Assembly: GCA_001798455.1 (NCBI GenBank)
Contig: MGSI01000154.1
Span: 13,451-21,963 of the forward strand
DNA: 8,513 nucleotides
DNA from: Deltaproteobacteria bacterium RIFCSPLOWO2_02_FULL_57_26
Lineage (GTDB): Bacteria; Desulfobacterota; Binatia; UBA9968
Reading direction: 5' to 3'
The notes beneath the pieces are model-generated. The model searched no databases. It was not told where the DNA came from and saw only the letters and a program-made list of their open reading frames with translations. Each line of letters starts with the position of its first letter. Position 1 is the stretch's first letter. The position numbers were made by a program, and so were the translations under genes. Of the stretch, positions 5,046 to 8,513 are shown piece after piece.

Positions 5046-5486
5046 CTAATACCAGAGATAATAAGTGGCAACGCCGAAAACGATGACGACCCACCAAAGC
5101 ACGAGTTCTGTCCGCATCCATAGCTTGTAGTTCTGAAAACAAAGCGCCCGGGGCAAAAGGTTGGTGCCTGCTCGGAGGACGATGTACAAGCCCAACAACT
5201 GCGCGGTAATCCCCAGTGCAGCATGCACGGTGGAAACGGAATAATATGGGTTGCGCAACCTGCCGGGCAGCTCGGGGATCACCCCTTCCCGAAACGACGG
5301 AAACATTATCAAAGCGATCATAACCAGGTTGAGCATCATAACGCTTCCCTGACAAATGCCATGAGCACGATAACACCTGCGACGCGCAAGCATCATTCCT
5401 ACCAACAGGGCAATTCCCATGAAAAGCTGAATAACCAGATTGATGTCTGCTTCGAGAAGTGCGTTGGTTCCAAGAAATCCGCTCAT
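5046..5486 (-). CDS. Four-helix DUF420-like membrane protein
   Basis: The protein has 146 residues and four or so transmembrane helices: about 11-35 (INLVIQLFMGIALLVGMML), 46-63 (MMLNLVMIALIMFPS), 88-106 (VHAALGITAQLLGLYIVL) and 124-143 (LVLWWVVIVFGVATYYLW). Charged loops with RAHGICQ and NYKLWMRT lie between them. The pattern, with HG/HAALG histidines on helices and a WMRT-LW..V..G.ATYYLWY ending, fits DUF420-like proteins, some of which are linked to cytochrome oxidase assembly. That link is known only for relatives and is not shown here. The ATG at 5486 is preferred over the in-frame TTG at 5501, because the AGGGAG upstream almost touches the TTG. It is a single gene, convergent with nusB, and the stop is TAG. 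Confidence 0.6.
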   Translation of the reverse strand: MSGFLGTNALLEADINLVIQLFMGIALLVGMMLARRRCYRAHGICQGSVMMLNLVMIALIMFPSFREGVIPELPGRLRNPYYSVSTVHAALGITAQLLGLYIVLRAGTNLLPRALCFQNYKLWMRTELVLWWVVIVFGVATYYLWY

Positions 5487-5664
5487 GTCACTGTCACGCA
5501 ATCTCCCTTTTCCGGAGATGTCCTTTGTAGCCTTGGATCAGTAGCGGGAAGATTCTGCAACAATTCTTTGCGTTTCGCAATAGCAGAGTTCATCGAGGTG
5601 ATCCAAAAAGAGGTTAGAGAAGATTTGCAGAAGACTTTGAAGGCTTACGAAAGGAGCTAGCGGC

Positions 5665-6048
5665 CTACTTTGGGCGATGGAGTTTCAGGCCGGGAATACT
5701 CCGGAAATGGGGATCGATCGTAAAAACTTCCGCGTCATGTTCCAAGGCAAGCGCGGCAATGATGACATCCATAAGCGGGAGGGTGGTTCCTTTCCTTCGC
5801 AGACTGGAAGAGAGCTCTCCTGCCCGCCGCCATGCGGAAACGTTCATCTCTAGAAAGGGAAGAGCAGATACATGATCAAGTATTGCGTTGGCCTCTCCTG
5901 CGGTTCGACAACCCTGCAGAAGCTCAGCCAGGACTGGTCCTACAAGAGCTAGGTCGTCCTCGTCGATCAGGAGATCGATAACCTGCTTTTCTTCGGATTC
6001 CGGATCGTTAAAAAACTCAATCCAAACCGTCGTATCAGCGACGACCAC
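5665..6048 (-). CDS. vapC: VapC-type PIN-domain toxin ribonuclease
   Basis: The 127-residue PIN domain carries the expected acidic residues for a metal-dependent RNase: D5 in VADTTVWIEFF, E42 in LAELLQG, D94 in PLMDVIIAAL and D112 in FTIDPHF. VapC toxins cut tRNA, rRNA or mRNA in the cytosol unless held by VapB. The length is normal and the catalytic set complete, so it is probably functional. Its start overlaps the vapB gene by 14 bases (6035-6048), which implies translational coupling and a shared promoter upstream of vapB. The gene ends four bases from the end of an unassigned + strand reading frame (stop at 5660). The target RNA cannot be read from the sequence. Confidence 0.9.
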   Translation of the reverse strand: MVVADTTVWIEFFNDPESEEKQVIDLLIDEDDLALVGPVLAELLQGCRTAGEANAILDHVSALPFLEMNVSAWRRAGELSSSLRRKGTTLPLMDVIIAALALEHDAEVFTIDPHFRSIPGLKLHRPK

Positions 6049-6274
6049 GCCGGACCCTTTCGTGTTCTTTCATGGCCTTTAATTCTTCGGCTTCCATCTT
6101 TCGCCAATCCAGATCAATATGAATCTTGCCGCTCAAGCTCTTTAAGCCTTCCAGCTTCTTGCGTCGCACAAACTCTTTCAGGGCGCGATTCACTACAGCG
6201 GTCCTGGTTTTCTCGCCGGTGCACTTCATGGCTTCCTCTAACAGCTTTTCATCTATGGCCAATGTGGTGCGCAT
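6035..6274 (-). CDS. vapB: VapB-type antitoxin (DUF2191-like)
   Basis: The 79-residue product starts MRTTLAIDEKLLEEAMKCTGEKTRTAVVNRALKEFV, which is a ribbon-helix-helix DNA-binding domain: an N-terminal strand, then two helices. The basic RRKKLEGLKSLSGKI and an acidic-then-basic tail (DLDWRKMEAEELKAMKEHERVRRGRR) follow, as in VapB antitoxins of the DUF2191 type. It should neutralise the adjacent VapC and repress its own promoter by dimer binding. The start is decided by AGGAGG (6283-6288, minus strand) eight bases ahead of the ATG. The promoter and iterated repeats lie directly upstream. It overlaps vapC by 14 bases. Confidence 0.88.
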   Translation of the reverse strand: MRTTLAIDEKLLEEAMKCTGEKTRTAVVNRALKEFVRRKKLEGLKSLSGKIHIDLDWRKMEAEELKAMKEHERVRRGRR

Positions 6275-6278
6275 ATCT

Positions 6279-6328
6279 GATGCCTCCTACTTATGCCTTG
6301 ATTATATGCCTTTATCGTATGCCGTCAA
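6279..6328 (-). promoter_or_regulatory. vapBC promoter with four 13-bp-spaced operator repeats
   Basis: On the minus strand TTGACG (6323-6328) and a perfect TATAAT (6301-6306) are 16 bases apart, a strong sigma-70-type promoter. On the + strand the hexamer TATGCC occurs at 6318-6323, 6305-6310 and 6292-6297, and GATGCC at 6279-6284. The period is exactly 13 bp, with seven-base spacers that are otherwise different. The repeats span the -35 edge, the spacer, the -10 edge, the transcription start region and the ribosome binding site. This looks like an array of sites for the VapB ribbon-helix-helix dimer. The binding itself is inferred. Confidence 0.65.
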
Positions 6329-6495
6329 GAGCTGTTTTCCGGGACGAAAAAAGCCAAAAACACGTGACACTGAATGACACAAATCTGTGATATGAAGAGA
6401 GTTTGTTTTGGAGGCAGAGCGAGTTGGTATGGAGCGCACTGAATTATTGATGAGACCGGCAAACTGGATGCAGGCGGGGGGGTGGAGGTAGAAAT

Positions 6496-7845
6496 ATGGC
6501 CGGTCGAAATGATCCATGCCCCTGCGGAAGCGGGCTCAAGTTCAAAAGGTGCTGCCTGAGGAAAGAGGAGGCCGCCGGGACGTACACTTCGGGAGAGCGC
6601 GACAGCGCACTAGGGAAGCTCATGCGCTTTTCGGCCCGATCCGAGTTCAATGACAAGCACAGGGCGGCGCTGGAACTTTTTTGGGGCGACTGGCTGTCGG
6701 AAGAGCCGGATGAAGAACTAAACCAGGTGATGGATTCCGAGCAGGTGAATCTCGCTTACCACAGTTGGTTTGTTTTCGATTTCAACCTCGGCGAAAGCCG
6801 GACGCTGCTGGATCTCTTCCTTGAGCGAGAGGGGGAGAGGTTGAGTTCCCGGGAGCGGAGATACCTGGAGGGCATGCGGGGTAGCCATCTCAGGCTCTAC
6901 GAGGTCCTTGACGTGAAACCCGACGAGGGGATAGAGATTCGCGACCTATGGGAGGACAAGCGCATGTGGGTGCCGGAGCGCCTGGCCACCCGGCAGCTCG
7001 TGGCCTGGGACGTGATCGCCGCAAGGGTCGGGCGCGGCGCGGAAGGGGAAGTGGTTTTTGAGACCGTACCTCACGTCTACCCGGCGGGGGCCAAAGACGA
7101 TCTTTTAAAGGGCCTCCGCAAGGCACACCGGATTTTTACGCGCGAATTTCCGCAGAAGAGTATCGCTGACTTTTTCAAGTCTATGGCGCCGGTCTTTCAT
7201 CAATTGTGGCTGGAGCGGGTGGCACTCCGGCCTCTTCCCAAGATCATGACGGCCGAGGGGGATCCCTTCATTTTCGGCAAGGTCCTGTTTGACGTGGTCG
7301 ACCGTAGTTCCGTGACAAAGTCCCTGGCTGGTCGTCCGGAGCTTGTTGACCATAGTGACGGAAGCTATGGGTGGGTGGAGAAGGCCGGGGCATTCGAGCG
7401 CAGCCTGGGCACATTCTCAATAGAAGGGAATCGCCTGGTCCTGGAAACCACCTCCCGGCAGCGGGCGGAGCGAGGGCGGGAGTTTCTAGAAGGCCTTCTG
7501 GGAGAGGCTATCCGGTTCAGGGCGATAAGCTACGAGGACGTTGGCCAGGCGCTCAAGCGAGGGCCGAGTCCGGCTCAAAGAAGAGAGCCGGAGATTCCTC
7601 CCGAGCTGCAGCACAAACTGCTCGGGGAGTTCTACGAACGGCACTATCGAGAGTGGCTCGACCAGCCGGTTAAAGCCCTGGGCAACCGCACGCCGCGCCA
7701 CGCGGCCCGCTTGAAAACCATGCGTCCTAAGCTGATCACGCTGCTGAAGGATTTTGAGAGCCACGCAGAGCGCCAGCGCCGCGCAGGAGAGCCTGCCTAC
7801 GATTTCAGGTGGATGTGGGAGGAACTGGGCCTGGAGCGGGAGTGA
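6496..7845 (+). CDS. SEC-C zinc-motif protein, 449 residues
   Basis: The N-terminus MAGRNDPCPCGSGLKFKRCC holds a SEC-C motif (C8, C10, C19, C20), a zinc-binding tail module first known from SecA and found at the start or end of many unrelated proteins. The long middle (about 30-370) is soluble, charged and without membrane segments; I do not recognise a catalytic domain. The last 80 residues include ELQHKLLGEFYERHYREWLDQPVKALGNRTPRHAARL. A W-D-P-ALG-TP-AA pattern of this kind is common at the end of SEC-C proteins and faintly recalls the LGG-P segment of Xre/MbcA/ParS proteins. GGAGGT (6484-6489) six bases ahead fixes the ATG. The nucleotidyltransferase remnant starts 41 bases after its stop and may once have been co-transcribed. 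Function unknown. Confidence 0.8.
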   Translation: MAGRNDPCPCGSGLKFKRCCLRKEEAAGTYTSGERDSALGKLMRFSARSEFNDKHRAALELFWGDWLSEEPDEELNQVMDSEQVNLAYHSWFVFDFNLGESRTLLDLFLEREGERLSSRERRYLEGMRGSHLRLYEVLDVKPDEGIEIRDLWEDKRMWVPERLATRQLVAWDVIAARVGRGAEGEVVFETVPHVYPAGAKDDLLKGLRKAHRIFTREFPQKSIADFFKSMAPVFHQLWLERVALRPLPKIMTAEGDPFIFGKVLFDVVDRSSVTKSLAGRPELVDHSDGSYGWVEKAGAFERSLGTFSIEGNRLVLETTSRQRAERGREFLEGLLGEAIRFRAISYEDVGQALKRGPSPAQRREPEIPPELQHKLLGEFYERHYREWLDQPVKALGNRTPRHAARLKTMRPKLITLLKDFESHAERQRRAGEPAYDFRWMWEELGLERE

Positions 7846-7886
7846 GGACAGGGGCGACGAAGGACCCCAGCCGGGGGAGCTTGTGA

Positions 7887-8066
7887 ATGGCGGATGCCGA
7901 AGAATTAGCGGTTCTAAAAGAGGTGACCCGACGCCTTAACCGGGCCAAGATCCCCTACATGGTTACGGGCTCCATCGCGGCAAACTTTTATACGGTACCG
8001 CGTATGATTCGTGATATCGATATCGTGGTGGAGTTATCAGAGCGTGATATCGGTTGCTTTTCTTGA
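7887..8066 (+). pseudogene. Truncated nucleotidyltransferase-fold protein
   Basis: The ATG at 7887 is preceded by GGGGGAG (7873-7879). The 59 residues begin ADAEELAVLKEVTRRLNRAKIPYMVTGSIAANFY and continue VPRMIRDIDIVVELSERD. The GS (28-29) followed by RDIDIVV (D43, D45) is the hallmark of polymerase-beta-like nucleotidyltransferases of the MNT/AbiEii-related, DUF6036-like kind, usually about 150-200 residues or more. Here the family pattern ends at ERD, then GCFS and a stop. The third catalytic acid and the C-terminal half are missing, and a REP-like hairpin begins 11 bases later. Intact relatives may act as toxins or small-molecule or tRNA nucleotidyltransferases; this one should be inactive. 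Confidence 0.7.
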
Positions 8067-8077
8067 ACTGAAAGGAC

Positions 8078-8110
8078 GGGGACAGGCACCGCTTCTCGGA
8101 GCCAGTCCCC
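8078..8110. repeat. REP-like hairpin
   Basis: GGGGAC (8078-8083) pairs with GTCCCC (8105-8110). After one A/A mismatch, GGC (8085-8087) pairs with GCC (8101-8103), and CCG/CGG can extend the tip. Hairpins reading GGGGACAGGCACC to GAGCCAGTCCCC are a familiar dispersed repeat in many metagenomic genomes and resemble REP elements mobilised by REP-associated tyrosine transposases. No transposase is seen here. It lies directly at the break of the nucleotidyltransferase gene. Confidence 0.65.
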
Positions 8111-8191
8111 TTGAAGCAGAATTCGTCCCTTGTTTACGCCGCCCATCTCGACCGGCGGGCAAGCGCAAGGTTAGACACTTGAGCACTGATT

Positions 8192-8431
8192 TTGTACAAT
8201 CCATATAGTCATTACCTTTTAGCCCGGTACCCGGATCGAGAGGGGTGGATCGGCAAGACAGTACCTGATGCGTCGATCGACAAGGCCATTCTAGCTCAAA
8301 AAGGTCGGGGCAGGGCCGAAGCCCGGGGTATTGTAAAGCAATTTACCGAGCTTATTGGAGGGAGGGTGGAAGTCGAGAGCGAAGTCGGAAAAGGGTCGAC
8401 CGTTACCGTAACCATTCCTTATGCAGGATAA
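8192..8431 (+). pseudogene. Collapsed sensor histidine kinase remnant
   Basis: The frame joins two separated parts of a sensor kinase. Residues 9-44, LLARYPDREGWIGKTVPDAS onward to AILAQKGRGRAEA, match the membrane-distal half of an extracellular Cache-type sensor (pattern ARYPDPEGWVGKSLPDAPLV, recalled). Residues 46-76, GIVKQFTELIGGRVEVES then GKGSTVTVTIP, are the very end of a HATPase_c domain. The rest of the sensor, the transmembrane helix, the phosphoacceptor His box and the N and G1 boxes are missing, so several hundred codons have been lost at about 8321-8330 with the frame kept. The frame has no ATG; a TTG at 8192 is the only formal start. A stop at 8180-8182 precedes it. No kinase activity is possible. 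The HATPase end is surer than the Cache assignment. Confidence 0.55.
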
Positions 8432-8449
8432 GAAAGGAGAGAATCGAAC

Positions 8450-8513
8450 GTGAAGGAATACATCAATCCAGCGACGTTATATAAGTCCTCTGTTTACTCG
8501 CACGCGGTCAAGG
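8450..8513 (+). CDS. RidA-family protein, 5' end only
   Basis: A GTG at 8450, preceded by AAAGGAGAG (8433-8441), opens a frame that runs off the window: MKEYINPATLYKSSVYSHAVK, 21 residues. The beginning K-YINP-LYKS-YS-AVK is that of RidA/YjgF-YER057c-UK114 proteins, small cytosolic trimers that hydrolyse reactive enamines and imines such as 2-aminoacrylate. The key Arg and the domain core lie beyond the window, so activity cannot be judged. It starts 18 bases after the kinase remnant's stop and may be an intact gene. Confidence 0.65.
   Translation, partial: MKEYINPATLYKSSVYSHAVK

Noticed and set aside
5223..5660. 145-residue + strand frame ending in FIEVIQKEVREDLQKTLKAYERS
   Set aside because: Most of it is antisense to the DUF420-like gene. 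The last 35 or so residues (5553-5660) read like a helical protein end and could be a remnant of an unknown gene, but I could not assign them.
6279..6323. Short CRISPR-like array
   Set aside because: The repeated unit is only six bases with seven-base spacers over a promoter, far below CRISPR repeat and spacer lengths; iterated operator sites explain it better.
6126..6377. 83-residue + strand frame over vapB and its promoter
   Set aside because: It lies opposite a clear antitoxin and its promoter and has no family pattern.
6403..6430. Possible promoter TTGTTT / TGGTAT ahead of the SEC-C gene
   Set aside because: Both boxes are poor matches; transcription could start elsewhere in 6330-6495.
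8111..8190. Reading frame SSLVYAAHLDRRASARLDT before the kinase remnant
   Set aside because: Too short, with no start and no match I recognise; probably leftover sequence between two deletion junctions.

Overview
The window looks like a piece of a free-living bacterial chromosome with moderate to high GC, probably from an uncultured lineage. The riboflavin gene order ribE-ribBA-ribH-nusB is familiar from deltaproteobacterial and related groups such as Desulfobacterota, Methylomirabilota/NC10 and Rokubacteria. The membrane gene after it and the abundance of small palindromic repeats fit the same groups. No marker in the window fixes the phylum, so this placement is an inference.

Layout. (1) 1-1210 is a gene graveyard. 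Two diverged tails of type I restriction methylase genes (hsdM) lie in the same orientation as 189-bp direct repeats. Between them sit a small holin-like membrane gene and a truncated DUF2281 gene whose frame runs into the second tail. That second tail carries a 75-bp in-frame palindromic insertion. (2) 1300-1892 is a compact Phd/YefM-RelE type toxin-antitoxin pair. (3) 1893-2078 holds a C-rich/G-rich palindromic repeat and the likely rib promoter, with no recognisable FMN riboswitch. (4) 2079-4999 is the conserved core: riboflavin synthase, a RibBA fusion, lumazine synthase and NusB, all on the + strand. ribD is absent from its usual upstream place. (5) 5046-5486 (-) encodes a four-helix DUF420-like membrane protein, convergent with nusB. 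(6) 5665-6274 (-) is a VapBC pair behind a strong sigma-70-like promoter that overlaps four direct repeats with an exact 13-bp period. (7) 6496-7845 (+) encodes a 449-residue protein with an N-terminal SEC-C zinc motif. It is followed by a truncated nucleotidyltransferase that ends beside a REP-like hairpin. (8) 8192-8431 is a collapsed sensor histidine kinase, and the 5' end of a RidA-family gene runs off the window.

How it works together. RibA makes the pyrimidine precursor from GTP. RibH joins ArPP, formed after further steps by RibD and a phosphatase (neither here), to DHBP to give lumazine, and RibE dismutates lumazine to riboflavin. The most notable point in this core is that the RibB (DHBP synthase) half of RibBA has lost or changed most of its catalytic residues while the RibA half looks intact, so DHBP may come from another gene. 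The core is bracketed by toxin-antitoxin modules and decayed accessory genes, which suggests repeated insertion and deletion at its borders. I saw no CRISPR array, rRNA or tRNA, and no obviously new multi-gene system. The best candidates for new biology are the degenerate RibB domain, the 13-bp iterated operator and the in-frame palindromic insertion.
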